A stretch of 64,000 nucleotides of DNA, from positions 372,001 through 436,000 of the forward strand of contig JAIVFH010000008.1 in NCBI GenBank assembly GCA_025765595.1, given 5' to 3'. This document shows positions 53,569-64,000 of the stretch, piece after piece. Position 1 is the first letter of the stretch. The number at the start of each line of letters is the position of its first letter. The position numbers were made by a program, and so were the translations under genes. Under the pieces are notes generated by a model. That model ran no database searches. It worked only from the letters and a program-made list of their open reading frames with translations, and was not told the DNA's origin. Source of the stretch: Obelidium mucronatum (Eukaryota > Chytridiomycota > Chytridiomycetes > Chytridiales > Chytriomycetaceae).

Positions 53569-55496
53569 CTAGTTGCGAGCGCGCTCTTTCCCTTTTCCCC
53601 CCTCCTTCAGGTCACGGCTTCGGCTTCTATCGCGATGTCTGTATTCAGATTTATCGCTTGAGGTTTTGCATTGCTTTTTCTGGCAGTGCGATCTGGAGCA
53701 CCTTGCAAAGCAGTCCACTTCTACATGTCCTAGCTTTTGGCAATGGTTGCACTTTCTGGTGTTGGGTGGGCCGGCTCCACCTCCGCTGGAGATTTTGTTT
53801 GTAGTTGCGATTTGCTTTGAATGCGCAGAGATAGATTTTTCCAATTCTTTACTCAGTGCGCTGGAGGATTTTGCCTGGAGTTGCTTGAGCAACCAATCGG
53901 CCAGTTCTGGCCCGGAATATTTCTTCAAGTCTTGGCGGTCCAAGGCTGAGTCCACTGCATCCCAGCTGGATTTAACGCGTTCAAATCTACGTCTGGAAAC
54001 TGTTCCCCGGTCTCTGTGATCCCGGATGGAGCGGCGAGCGTCTTCGGACATTTTGTAGCACATGTACGCCAGTTTACGCAGGGTAGCTATACCTCTTGTG
54101 GAATATTTGTCAGAGAAAGTATTTCTCTCTGACTTGTACCCCCTGGTTGCGTTGGTCATATCTTCCATCGCTTCCTGAAGTCCGTTTAGGTAGAGGAAGG
54201 CCTGTATTGGGTTTTTTTTTTTTTTTTTTTTTTTTAGATATTTCTCCCTGACTGTATGTTGGGGATGTAGAGATTATTCCCCCATTGGCAGAGATGGATC
54301 GCTCAATGCGTCCTACCACGGGGTCGGATGGGATTTTGTAATCCCTTTTGTATTTATATTTATCCCAATGGCAGAGATGGATCGCATTGCGTCCTACCAT
54401 GGGCTCGGACAGGATATATCCTTCCGGCTTCAGTGACGCGGGCTTGCATATTGCTGGGAACATGTTCCCTTAATTTTTTCATATCAAAATGCGCAATTGC
54501 TTCCCTGGCTACCTCTCCTGGAGGCGCTGTCACCGGAAACTTGCTTGGTGGCTGTCCTCATGTAGCATCTGGGAGACCCGATCTGTAGACTTGATGGCTT
54601 CGGTAAGGATCTGTTTGTTTTTGGCGGCCGGGAGGAGCCCATCTCTGTAGCTCCCCTTCAGCAACACACCTCCAACTCACATATGCCTCCTCGGCTTCCG
54701 TGTTTTATAACGGATGCCGTGGTGGTTCCTCCCCTAGACCTCTGTGGTGAAAGCGGGGAGGTTGTTTAGTTGGAGTATTTACCTTTTCATCTTTCGGCTT
54801 TCCCGTTCTTTCCGATTGCAGCAAGTCAAGCTTGGTCTTCTTCTTAGGTCTAGAAGAGTGGGACGACGACGAGGACCCACTGGAGGAGTTCTCGGATGAG
54901 TCGCTGGTGGATGTGGCTTCATCAGAATCTGATGATGAGTCGCGGGATCTCTTGGATCTCTTTGACTTTCTGGAGCGATGGTGTGATTTTCTACGACGCT
55001 TAGGGCTAGGCCGGCGTCTTGGTGAAGAAGGTGGTGAGTCGATAGTGATGACGTCATTTCCCCTATTAACGTTATCTCTTCTTCCCCTGGCCTGAGCTCC
55101 CGGTTCAGCTTGCGCATTGATGTTTGGAATCTCCGGTTGATGAGCAGCCGGATCCGGGTCGTGCTCCGGGTCAGAGTCGATTGGCACTGCTAGTGCTGCG
55201 TTTCCTTCTCTCACTCGACGGATATTGAAGTAGTGGAGGCCTCTGGCGTCCCCCTGGTTGGCCGCTACGTTATCGTTGAGCCATTGAATAATACCTCTGC
55301 GTAGGTTTTCGACGGAGTCGTCGGCACCCACTTGGATGCCTAGTTCCGCTGAAATGGACAACAGTCCTCTTTGGGTGTAGGACTTCAAATTGACCCGGGC
55401 TTCAACGAGGGTGTTGTCGACAGTGAGGGGGGGTTCGTGGTTTGCTGGTTGCTGTGGCTGGGCTTGGGCGGGTGGGTTGGGTGGTCCTTGGTCCAT
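53569..55496 (-). CDS. Gag-like protein with zinc knuckle, spliced
   Basis: ATG 55496 (MDQGPPNPPAQAQPQQPANH) lies just inside repeat B2. Exon 1 (55496-54783) ends with Ser/Arg/Lys-rich sequence (PRRRPSPKRRRKSHHRSRKS) and KPKDEK. A 581-nt interval with GT-AG ends (54782-54202) joins in phase to AFLYLNGLQEAMEDMTNATR. Exon 2 carries a helical region and the zinc knuckle CNHCQKLGHVEVDC (C-x2-C-x4-H-x4-C), then a basic tail. About 448 residues after splicing. The intron includes a 24-base A run on the sense strand and tandem repeats. If the intron is not removed, two separate proteins result. Packages element RNA. Confidence 0.72.
54281..54412. repeat. Imperfect tandem repeat (two units, about 82-bp period)
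   Basis: GGCAGAGATGGATCGC...TGCGTCCTACCA...TCGGA occurs at 54286-54329 and again at 54370-54411. It lies within the Gag intron. No role is evident. Confidence 0.8.
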
Positions 55497-55518
55497 AGCG
55501 AAGGAGGGAAGGGAACTG

Positions 55519-55651
55519 CCAGGCTGGACCTGTGTTGGACTGTTTAGCCGGAGAAATTGGTCTTTAATCACTTCTCGCAGTAACCCCTTTTTTCGTTGAT
55601 AAGAATAAATTATCTTTCATCTTTCACTTTATCAACTCAAGTTTCAGGATG
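55519..55651 (-). repeat. Split direct repeat B2 (about 133 bp), 5' end of the element
   Basis: Copy of 49623-49756. Its outer end (TTTCAGGAT) adjoins the host codons for FIFGI. Confidence 0.92.
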
Positions 55652-56660
55652 CCAAAGATAAAGTTGGAACTGCTGGTTGTTGAAATCAGATTGCTGGAGA
55701 CTGGAACTGTAAAAGAAAACGCGATGGCGGCAGTGGATGGGATCGTGACAATCGCTGGGTTTGCCACAGTAGTCAAGACGGTGCCGGACGTTGTTGGAGA
55801 GACATTGTGGCCGCTTCCTTTCCATTGAGAGACGAGAACGTTTGCACCGTTCTTCCAGCCGACAAACATGGTAGACCCAGACATTGACGAACCAGTTCCG
55901 ATGGAAATCCAGCCTGCTGCTGAGGAGTAAAGAGTGAACGTGATGACGTTCGTGGAAGTATCACGAAGCGCTACAGCACAGAAGCTATTTTGAGAATCAA
56001 AGCAATAAGATGATATCGATTGTCCAGGACCTGCAGCAGTCGTAATTGCATTATTGGACGTGGATCCGCCAGTTTGTCCACCAAAATTCAAAACAAAACT
56101 GCCGTATTTGCTGTGCTCTGGAAAATTTGATGAAGCCGAGCTGGCAGTAGAAGGACCACGATTACTCATTCCGTACATGCAGTTGAGGCTGTTGTTTTTT
56201 AGTAATGGTAGAAACGTATTAGTAAACCAAAAAGAGTCACACTGACTCATACACACCTCCCCTTGCCCAAACCAAGAGTGGCAGCAGGAACATCGAACGA
56301 GGCAGAAATGCCACCAGACGCTGAAGAAGCATCTTTCTGAGCAGTCACCGCATTGAGGAACGTTGGAGTATTTTTTGATGAAGTCCTTCTGAGCGAGACA
56401 ACCACACTGTTTCCATTGTTCCATGCAATGTAAGTGGGTGCATTTCCCGACATTCTGCTCGAGCCAAAACCAACTCCAACCCATCCAGTGTATGAGCTCT
56501 GCAGAGAGACTCGGTATACAGCGGGATCCGCTGTTGGCGCTGCCTGTACGCAGAATGTTCCCCTTGTATCGAGACAGAACGAGGTAGTATTTGCAGGAGA
56601 CACCTGTCCTGCAGCACACTGCAACAAAGATGCTGTGACGAAAACGATGACAGTCCACAT

Positions 56661-58311
56661 GACGATGTTGCTCTAAATGAGGTCGAAACAAGTTGTAAAT
56701 GGAGGTAAAGTGAGACTCTTTTTTTTTTGGAGATTTTTCCCTCCAGCCCCCTTTCCCACTTATTTCTTGGCACTCCACTTTTTTGACTTTTATATAATTA
56801 ACTATAATTAACATCAAAAGGCATTATCGATGATCTGTGTATCATTTACTTTTGGCAACTTGTTAAAAGAGAACGACATAACGACAGGATAGAAATACAA
56901 GAAAGCATCTGAAAAACAACAAGAAAGCAAGAGTTCTGCCACAAGGCCTTGTTCTCCTGCTCGTCCGAACACCAAAAGGCGGACGGGAAAGAGTCCCACA
57001 AGGCGTAGTGCGCGGCGCTCAAAGCCAAGCGCCTCGCAAATTCAATGAAAGTACGGTGGTTAGTATGCTCTTCTCAATTTCCAGCTTAAAGCACCCTGGT
57101 GTTTTGACAAAAGCACCCCGGTGTACCTACAAAAGCACCCCGGTGTGACGACAAAAGCACCCCGGTGTAACGACAAAAGCACCCCCATCATACTATTCAG
57201 CAAAATCAAACCAAAACAAAGAAAATCAAAGCAGTCTTTATTAATAGATAAAATGATAGACTGCCTTGCTACAATCTACAAGATAGTGCCAGAAATTTTT
57301 AGGGGTCTCTGAACACAGTGCTGTATAAGAATCCGAAAGCTTTAGTTGATGGCAGTCTTGCAATGGGAAAACGTGACAGCAAGAAGAATTAAGCGAAGAC
57401 AGTCAAAGCCTGTCAATAACAGATGGGATGCCTTGTTAAACCTACAATCCAAGTTGACACTGTGTTCGATAACGGATACCGCAACTAACCTTCAGCACAA
57501 CATACATCCGATAGCATCAATCAATGCCTCAATTGACGTCTTGAGGCTGAGCGAGTACGTCCAGCTATCGAACAAAGGTTTAGTCGTTACTGCGATGCCG
57601 GCAGAATGCTGACAACCTTCTTGCCTTATCGACAGCTTCCAGCCCTGCGTCGATAACACGCTGGAATCACATACCGCTTCTCTCGTAACTGTATTTTGTA
57701 TTGGGGTATGATGGTCCGTCGGTTGATGTGGAACAGCAACATGGTTGGATCCATGATTTGTACACTGAGCTGCGAACGTTGCATCCATTCCGATTTGAAT
57801 CACAAAAGCGTGTGTTCATGCGATGGTGTGATGGTTTGTGATGGTTGTCTTTGTTGAGGAGGTTAGTTGAAGTTCAAGTAATAAATGACACTTACCATTG
57901 GCGTTGTGTTTCGTTACAAGTAACTCACAGAGAGAATGCTGTAAGAACAATTGTTGATGGGGGGATTTCGATGGCCTTGTTGTGATGTCGATGTTGTTGC
58001 ATCCTGAAAAGAGAAAAGAGTGCTAAACCCTATGAGCTCGTAAACCCATCTGTATCAATGTTCGTGACTACTTACTCATTCATAGATGTAGCTGCAGCAG
58101 GATTACGGAGGTTGGCAGTAGTTGCTGGCAGTGAGTCATAAGGGCGGTGCTTCAACGGATTTCAACATTTTGTTTTCAAAAAAACTTGAAAATTCGTGAG
58201 AGCATATTAACCACCGTATGAAAGCCGAAAAAAACGCGGAAATGTCGCCCGAGAAATGCCGCCTGGCGCTGGTCCCACCCCTTCAACCTTGTAATCAAAG
58301 AAGCGCTCGAG
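56661..58311. other. Largely non-coding intergenic region
   Basis: No confident gene. 57088-57186 is a minisatellite. At 57060-56846 on the minus strand a GC-richer frame (ARRLALSAAHYALWDSFPSA, FWCSDEQENKALWQNSC) has coding-like composition and may be a relic exon. Frames at 57346-57803 show no family likeness. Confidence 0.5.
57088..57186. repeat. Minisatellite, 22-bp unit, about 4.5 copies
   Basis: Consensus AAAAGCACCCCGGTGTxxCxAC. The core AAAGCACCCCGGTG is constant, and the variable bases all lie after it. The first and last units are divergent. Confidence 0.92.
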
Positions 58312-58602
58312 CGCAACATGTTCCGGATTTGGTCATATGCAACATGCGTCTTGATTCGTCACTGGCTTGCGAATTCCATCGAGATTGGCTCATACTGTAA
58401 TCAAGATGCATTAATATGTATCCAGTAAGACCCAGTGTACCGATATTGTGCTTTCAATTCAAGTCATTTCTGTTTTTGCTTCTGGCAGGGTTAACGAGTT
58501 GAAGATTCGTCTTGCTCCGCATCCGTGTGAAGTCCCGATCACAATGGAATGGGACGCGCATCGTCGTCGTGCTGCTGCTGCTGCTGCTGGTTCTCAGAAA
58601 TA
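58312..58602 (+). CDS. Possible two-exon small protein (weak)
   Basis: A frame beginning upstream of MFRIWSYATCVLIRHWLA continues to ICI and a donor near 58425 (CAGTAAGACC). It joins in phase, after acceptor GGCAG at 58489, QVNELKIRLAPHPCEVPITM, EWDAHRRR, a six-Ala run and GSQK before the stop. The terminal exon looks coding. The first exon and the start are uncertain; further upstream exons may exist. It could be a small mitochondrial or nuclear protein, but I recognise no family. Confidence 0.3.
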
Positions 58603-58827
58603 AAATTCAAGTTTATCGAGGAAATCGGACGCGACTGTTTTCATTTAGTCGTCAAGAGAAAAAAAACCCGTTTTTATGCAAATTATGATAGCTGGATAAG
58701 CGGGATGACGATAAGGTGTTCTTGAAAAATTGCGCCATTCATTCATTGTTTTTTTTGTCTGTTTGAGGCCGAAAAGTAGGGTTTGTCAAAGGGGAAAAAA
58801 ACAGTTCAAAAGGAGAAAAAAAAACAA

Positions 58828-59151
58828 ATGGGGCACAAGCATTCAAAACAAAGCAGTAATAACCAGATGCCAGCATTGATCGTCACCTCTCAGCTCCAAC
58901 CTTCCACACACGAAAGCGTATCATCCTCAAGGAGTAGCAACAACTCTATCCGCCTTGTGGGAACATTGAACCACCACCACAATGTCCATTCACTACTACT
59001 ACAGCCGACCAGCCACAGTAAAGGCGATCGGACTCACCACTCCAAAGTCACACCCGTCTGCTTCATTTCGCAAAAGATCTTGGATGAATCCGATGCTGAT
59101 TTCTATCAGGAGCCCAAGAAGTTGAATCCATTGGGGTGCGTGGACTTTTAA
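58828..59151 (+). CDS. Small putatively N-myristoylated protein
   Basis: Start chosen at ATG 58828 because MGHKHSKQSS is a textbook N-myristoylation signal (Gly2, Ser6, basic follow-on). An ATG-less extension upstream is only Lys-rich. 107 residues, rich in Ser, His, Gln and Asn, with a Leu/Val patch (MPALIVTSQLQPS) and a more ordered end (VCFISQKILDESDADFYQEP). No known domain. Inferred to sit on the inner face of a membrane. The rest of the gap to 59619 shows no supported gene. Confidence 0.5.
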   Translation: MGHKHSKQSSNNQMPALIVTSQLQPSTHESVSSSRSSNNSIRLVGTLNHHHNVHSLLLQPTSHSKGDRTHHSKVTPVCFISQKILDESDADFYQEPKKLNPLGCVDF

Positions 59152-59619
59152 ACAACGTTGAGTCATGCTTGGGTTTCGGAAAATAAGGGGGGGATTCATT
59201 TACCACCACCCCCCTTATTATGCACACTCGCGATTCCTTCCACATTTGTATCATTTGTCTGCAGCGTTTCTTTTATTATCTTCTGCCCCACATTTCACAA
59301 AATGAAATTCATGTATATATCTTCACTCAAGTAAACGAACTTTCTTTTCGCATTTTAACTCTTACTCGAAGGATGCGCATTTGCTGCATGTGTATGAATA
59401 AAAAGAGCTGGAAAGAGTTTTGCCCAGTTTCGCTTGAAGTCTTATTTTTTGATAAAAATTGTTTCAAAAACACATGCCTGCCTTGTATCGCTACATCGCA
59501 TGTGTATATCTCAGTCAAACATGGATGTTTCTCGCCTGAAGTAGAAAACAAAATTTCTCGCGGCTTCCAAATTTCGTAGGAACACACACAATAACACAGT
59601 CTCAATTCCAAAGAGGATT

Positions 59620-61337
59620 TTATTCTACTTCCAGACGCTGATTTTGTGGCGCAAGCAATGGCTCCCCTTCACGCCCAACAGCAACAACATGATGAACAAC
59701 ACCTCCCATCAAATACTCCCCAACAAACCCAAACCCAACCCCCAAGACACCAACACCAATCCAAAGCCCATACGCTACAACCCACCACCCCTCCCCAACA
59801 CCATACAAAACCAACCCAAAATACGTATTCACAACCGCCAACAAAACCAAGCCCCTCCCAACAACCCAATGAACCCGATCCCACCACGGCACATGCACCC
59901 TCGTCGGACTCCACATTGCGTTACTCACATACCCAAGAACAATCTGCATCGGGTACCCGACAAACACAAGACCCATGCCAATCAAGCCGTGCACAGTGTT
60001 TCCAAGAAACCAGTGGTCGAAACTGGATTCTACAGCGACCACGCCGAGGATAAGGAGCGAGCCGACTCCGCCGAGCATGATATGTTTGTGGGCAAGGTAC
60101 CAATTGTGGCCCCACCTGTCTTTCATGTATCGCGCAATGAAGATGGCGATGGGGGGAAGCACGGACCATGCAAAGAACATTGAGACTGCGTGGATCAGGA
60201 TCAAATCAAGTTTTGGCGATGTTGGTGATGGGGATGGCGGTTGAGGTTGGTTCGCTGAAAAGTCGACGGTGAAGATAGACCTAAAGGAATGATAAGGGAA
60301 CGCGCTGGCAGGGTTCCGTGTATTTGTAGGTGGTTTTTGAGAGAGTGCGAAAACAAATGAATTTGTCTCGTTCAAGTGTATAAGGTTGCTGGATATGGGG
60401 ATTGTGAATGAAAATGATAAGGTTGCGGCTGATGGAATCAAAATGTTGGTTGGTGTGGGCACTTTGGTGAAGATGGAATCTTTTTGGTATGGTGGCGGTT
60501 TGTGGCCTTGCCCTTGTCTTTGAGAGAGGATGATATCGGTGGATATGGGGTCTTTCCATCCAACAAAGAGAGTCGAATTTGTCATGGATTCGCCGATGCC
60601 AAATCCTAGCCAGCCGCTATAAGCAGTGTATACTGTGAATAATACCGACTTTGACAGGAAATCGGGGGAAGCAATCAAGCAAAAAGTGCTCTGAGAATCA
60701 TGGCAGAATGTAACAGAGTTTGATGGGGTATCATTATCGTCATAGGGAGTCCTGTCCAAAGGTAACACGAATGGGTTGTATTCACTATGAAAGGAAAATT
60801 TCGAAGACGCCGAATCTGGATTTGAAGGAGGCTGATTACTTGCCGCATATATACAATCAATACTGTGGAAAAAAGGAGGAGTTGAGTACTAGTTTCCAAG
60901 AATAGAAGTACCAAAGACAACACCATGGAATACCTTGAACGACCAGCCGGAAACAAATCAACAGGAACATCAATTACAAATGAAATTTCATCCTTGATCG
61001 ATCCAGCAACTGGTACTGTTGCATTGACGCTTTCGACAAACACTGGCATGGAATGACCCAATGTTCTTCGGTGACTCACGACAACTTGACCCTTGCTTTT
61101 TCCATTCCATCCGATATAAGTCGGAGCATTTCCACCCATTTTATTAGTTCCGAATGCAACACCAACCCATCCAGTGTACGTTGACTGGATTGTGACAGTG
61201 TTCCAAAGCGCTGAAGAACTCGAAGGCTCGATTTGGAGACACAGAGACGGATTCACGCATAGCTTTGCAAGTGGAATCGACCGTGACCAAGCGAGGCTGC
61301 TGAAGAGGAAAAGGAAAACTGCGGGGAGGTGTGACAT
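59620..61337 (-). CDS. DOMON / cytochrome b561 electron-transfer protein (intact)
   Basis: Exon 1 (61337 to about 60935) starts MSHLPAVFLFLFSSLAWS, a signal peptide, followed by a DOMON domain (GWVGVAFGTNKMGGNAPTYI, SHRRTLGHSMPVF). A short intron (about 60934-60865) leads to IDCIYAASNQPPSNPDSASS and a second DOMON (GWLGFGIGESMTNSTLFVGW, GQGHKPPPY). A Pro/Ser linker precedes the b561 domain: LILIHAVSMFFAWSVLPPIA, HNWYLAHKHIMLGG, VHGLIGMGLVFVG, WWDRVHWVVGRG, with the four expected heme His. Likely a plasma-membrane ferric or quinone-type reductase passing electrons outward. It is the only one of three paralogues without a visible lesion. Confidence 0.85.
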
Positions 61338-61457
61338 TTTTCTCGGGAGGTTTTTTGACCAATCATCAATGACATGATCAGACATGTTAAAATAATGAAT
61401 TCTCCCGATCTCCGCACAACTTTGATCAATCTTTTGTCCACAAATTATGAGCCTTTA

Positions 61458-64000
61458 TTATTGGGTTGGATTCCATGAATATACTGTTCCGACTTCTCCA
61501 TCGTCAGCATCATCATCATTCCCAGCTGCACGATCGTCATCCTCTACAGAATCAGAAGCCAAATGACTCAAGCCTAACCGGTTCAACAAAAGTTGTTCTA
61601 TAGGTTTGGGAAAAAAATGTTGACGGCGATTAGGTAAATTTTGGTTCCTAGCTGTTGATGAAGAATCGAAATGTACCTTTGGCAAGGTACTCCTCCTGAT
61701 AACGCTCTGGAAACGTTGAATGTAGCGTGGATTGAACACCATCAAGCCCCGTCGAATTCATTGAGATTTCAATCAACATGATGGCACAGATTGCATCTTG
61801 AACCGTCACTTCATCTCGAAACATCAGACGCGCCTGGACACATCATTAGCAAGCACAACCAAGAAAACAAACAAGAAAGTGTATCATTATCTTACATGTG
61901 ACTGCGCTAGACGAATCATGCTCTCCAGCAACCGAATCTTTTCAACATAAAGAGTTTAATCAGCATTTTAACAAATTGGCACCTGAACTCAACACACCGT
62001 TGTTCTTGCAGCATTTCGCAAGTCAGAACCACGTTGAATTTGATAATACCTTTTCAAGATTTCGTTGGCGGGCTCAGTAAGCGCCGGCTTAAATCGCGCC
62101 TTCACAAACGTTAGGTACGCTTGTAGTTTATCCACGTCCCAAAGCTTTTTTGAGCCCGGTTGCGGTTGTTGCTGTTGTTGATTGTTTGCTGCGGCTGATT
62201 CATCGGGTAGACCAAGAATGAACGACGACACTTTCCTAAAGAGAAATCAATCAATCAACTTTTTGCTGCACGGTAATGGAAATTACCTGTCCCAATCATT
62301 GTTTTGTGTGTCAAGAAGTGTTAAAATCAAGTCGAAACGCGACAAAAGGGGACTCCCTAAGGCCACGTTGACTTCCATTGACTGGTTTGGGTCGTATTTT
62401 CCTTTTGGATTTGTGGCAGCCAGAATCGAGCAACGCGTATTGAGTTTGCAAACTAATCCTGCTTTTGCCACACTGATGGTCTTGGTTTGGATGAGTTTCT
62501 AAAAAAAGCGTTGTTGAGAAATACAAAAGTACCTGTTGTTCCATAGCTTCGTGAATAGCTGTTTTATCATTCTCCTTAATGCTTCCAAACTCATCTATGC
62601 AGCATAGCCCTTTGTCTGCTAAAACAAGAGCTCCAGCTTCAAGCTGCCACTCTCCTGAATCTTTAACCGCAGTAACCGTTAATCCAGCGTTTGTGGATCC
62701 GATTCCCGTCGTCAAAACAGATCGCGGGCTGATTCGCGCTGCATACCGGAGGAACTGAGACTTTCCGGTACCTATCTTATTTCTGTTTAGTTTCTACATC
62801 AAAATTAACATAAGTTCTCATGTTTGTTTTAACCTGGATCGCCGACCAAAAGAATATGACTATCTCCGCGCATCTTCATCCTGCAGCAACCACAAAAAAC
62901 GGTTAAACTTAGAGTATAATTCGCAACACTTTTATCCATACCCAGACTTTTCCACTTTCGAAACACCACCAGAAAGAACCAGCATGACAGCTAGCTTTAC
63001 AAGAGACATGCCAACAATTTTGGGACAAAATGAGTTGATTATAAAGTTCCTTCCTTTGATGTAATAGTTAGATTTCAGGCAAAAAAAATGTGTCTGTGTT
63101 TTTAACATGTACCATCGATCAATCGACCCGAATATGAGTTCCAAAAAGACTGAAATTCTTGTTTCAATTCATCAGTTAATAAGAGATTGCTTCGCTGTTC
63201 GTTGTGCACTCGGACGTGGTTTGCAGCAATCACGATATCAATATCGGCGCGTTCTCCAGGCTGGAGATACTGCCAGCGGCGCGTCACTGCGCCTCTAAAA
63301 TATTTTTCAACACGAGGTAAAATTTGCTTATATGGCGTTGAACTTACACAATAGAGACATCGTCACCAGGTTTGCAGACATCGGCCAAGTCATCTTCAAG
63401 GAGAATCAGAATAGAACGCGGAATGGTTCCAAGAGCCAGTTTAGTCACTTGCTCCTGCACTTTGATTTCTTGATAGTCTCTGCATTCCATTGGATTGGAT
63501 CCTTCAAAAACAACGTCATCATTTATCTCAATCCGAATTCCGGTTTTTGGTACAATGTACCTGCATCGACAACGATTTCTTTGAATTTTTTTCCATCGCA
63601 TTCTCCTTTTCCGGTGACCAGTTGTCCGGCATCGCCAATAACCCTCACTCCACACCGTGTTGGCTTAATGACTTGGTACCCCAACTCTCTCTCCACATTG
63701 ACATAGAATCTTCCATTGCAGGACGCGCATTGGTATATTTTACGCGTTTCCATCATTTTGACCATTCCAGTCTAATTTTTTTAAAAAAAAGACCATCAGA
63801 TTCAGCTTTTCAAACACTTTCAAAGTCCGCTCAACTCGAATCACAGTGCCGACGAAATTGATAAGTTTTCCCACATGTTCAGAACGCGGAATCCGCTGGA
63901 ATTGTAGAGCGGGGACTTGAGGTAGTCTATTTTTAATTTAAGGGGGGTGATTAGTGTTTTTGAACGAGATCAAACAGACCCGCACCCTCGCACATCGTGT
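61458..64000 (-). CDS. MCM9: MCM9-like DNA helicase, 5' end beyond the window
   Basis: Multi-exon. The N-terminal OB region reads [20 protein letters not shown], then a zinc site ([10 protein letters not shown]), [20 protein letters not shown] and [20 protein letters not shown]. The AAA+ core has Walker [36 protein letters not shown], Walker [30 protein letters not shown] and the arginine finger [20 protein letters not shown]. The SIPRS/EDDL, CIDEF and DTxNxDWD segments mark MCM9 rather than MCM2-7 or MCM8. MCM9 with MCM8 acts in homologous recombination. The last intron (about 61674-61597) gives the acidic tail [21 protein letters not shown] Gln-rich insert lies near 62180. Confidence 0.87.

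Larger units (their letters stand above)
49339..55651 (-). mobile_element. Ngaro-type tyrosine-recombinase retrotransposon, full length (6.3 kb)
   Basis: Read on the minus strand: repeat B2 (55651-55519), Gag, RT-RNase H, tyrosine recombinase, then A2 (49831-49757), B1 (49756-49623), a unique spacer and A1 (49414-49340). This A-ORFs-B-A-B order is the split direct repeat layout of Ngaro/PAT-like members of the DIRS group. There is no integrase and no protease. Insertion is flanked by GAT on both sides (49336-49338 and 55648-55650), consistent with recombination at a short shared sequence. All three coding regions are open, so the copy may be recent or active. Confidence 0.88.
48607..56660 (-). 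pseudogene. DOMON / cytochrome b561 gene split by a retroelement
   Basis: The 5' part (56660-55652) starts MWTVIVFVTASLLQCAAG (signal peptide). It has a first DOMON (GWVGVGFGSSRMSGNAPTYI), an intron near 56265-56190, then NCMYGMSNRGPSTASSASSN and a second DOMON ending SSSNFIFGI. There a 6.3-kb element intervenes. The 3' part (49338-48607) resumes SNQPPNTPTSPSSSFPQHSV and has the cytochrome b561 domain (LVLIHGISMFIAW, HNWYLSHKWIML, NHGIIGTV, DKAHWWLGRA) to the stop at 48607. Joining the two flanks across a GAT restores the paralogue pattern, so the gene was intact until recently. It has two DOMON domains, against four in its neighbour. Confidence 0.85.

Noticed and set aside
57088..57186. CRISPR-like array
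   Set aside because: Units are 22 bp in direct tandem with no spacers; it is a minisatellite, and the genome is eukaryotic.

Overview
The window reads as nuclear DNA of a zoosporic (chytrid-like) fungus. Genes are interrupted by many short GT-AG introns and lie close together on both strands. The gene content fits such a fungus: a tandem array of class C (GABA-B-like) receptors, BLOC-1, MCM9 and CDT1, an SDE3/MOV10-type helicase, a dynamin-superfamily GTPase, DOMON/cytochrome b561 proteins, and two eukaryotic transposon types (hAT and a tyrosine-recombinase retroelement). The species cannot be named from sequence alone.

Layout. 1-22.6 kb: five paralogous class C receptor genes (two on the minus strand, three on the plus strand). 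Each has a signal peptide and a Venus-flytrap ligand-binding region; the four complete ones add a 7TM core and a conserved cytosolic C-terminal domain of about 90-110 residues that I cannot assign. Between them lie a BLOC1S2-like gene, a METTL7-like methyltransferase, three tandem F-box-like/plant-type LRR genes and a uridine-cytidine kinase-like gene with an odd Walker A motif. 22.7-32.5 kb: a multi-TM protein, a dynamin-like GTPase with two compensating frame breaks, an SDE3/MOV10-like RNA helicase, a GC-rich Cys-rich GPI-type surface protein and a small coiled-coil protein.

32.5-42.8 kb is an accessory island of unrecognised families. A long minus-strand gene and a short plus-strand gene stand head to head, and this arrangement occurs twice. 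Truncated copies and two further tandem copies of the short gene accompany them. One long gene is broken by a complete hAT transposon with an 8-bp target duplication, and the host sequence can be followed across the insertion. This is the best candidate for an undescribed system.

43-64 kb: CDT1 (replication licensing), then three DOMON plus cytochrome b561 genes on the minus strand. The first has an in-frame stop at a conserved position. The second is split by a 6.3-kb Ngaro-type retroelement (Gag with zinc knuckle, RT-RNase H, tyrosine recombinase, split direct repeats). The third looks intact. A minisatellite, a putative N-myristoylated small protein and a 5'-truncated MCM9 helicase gene complete the window. 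Boundaries of multi-exon genes come from reading splice sites and paralogue alignment by eye; spans include introns and single exon edges may be off.
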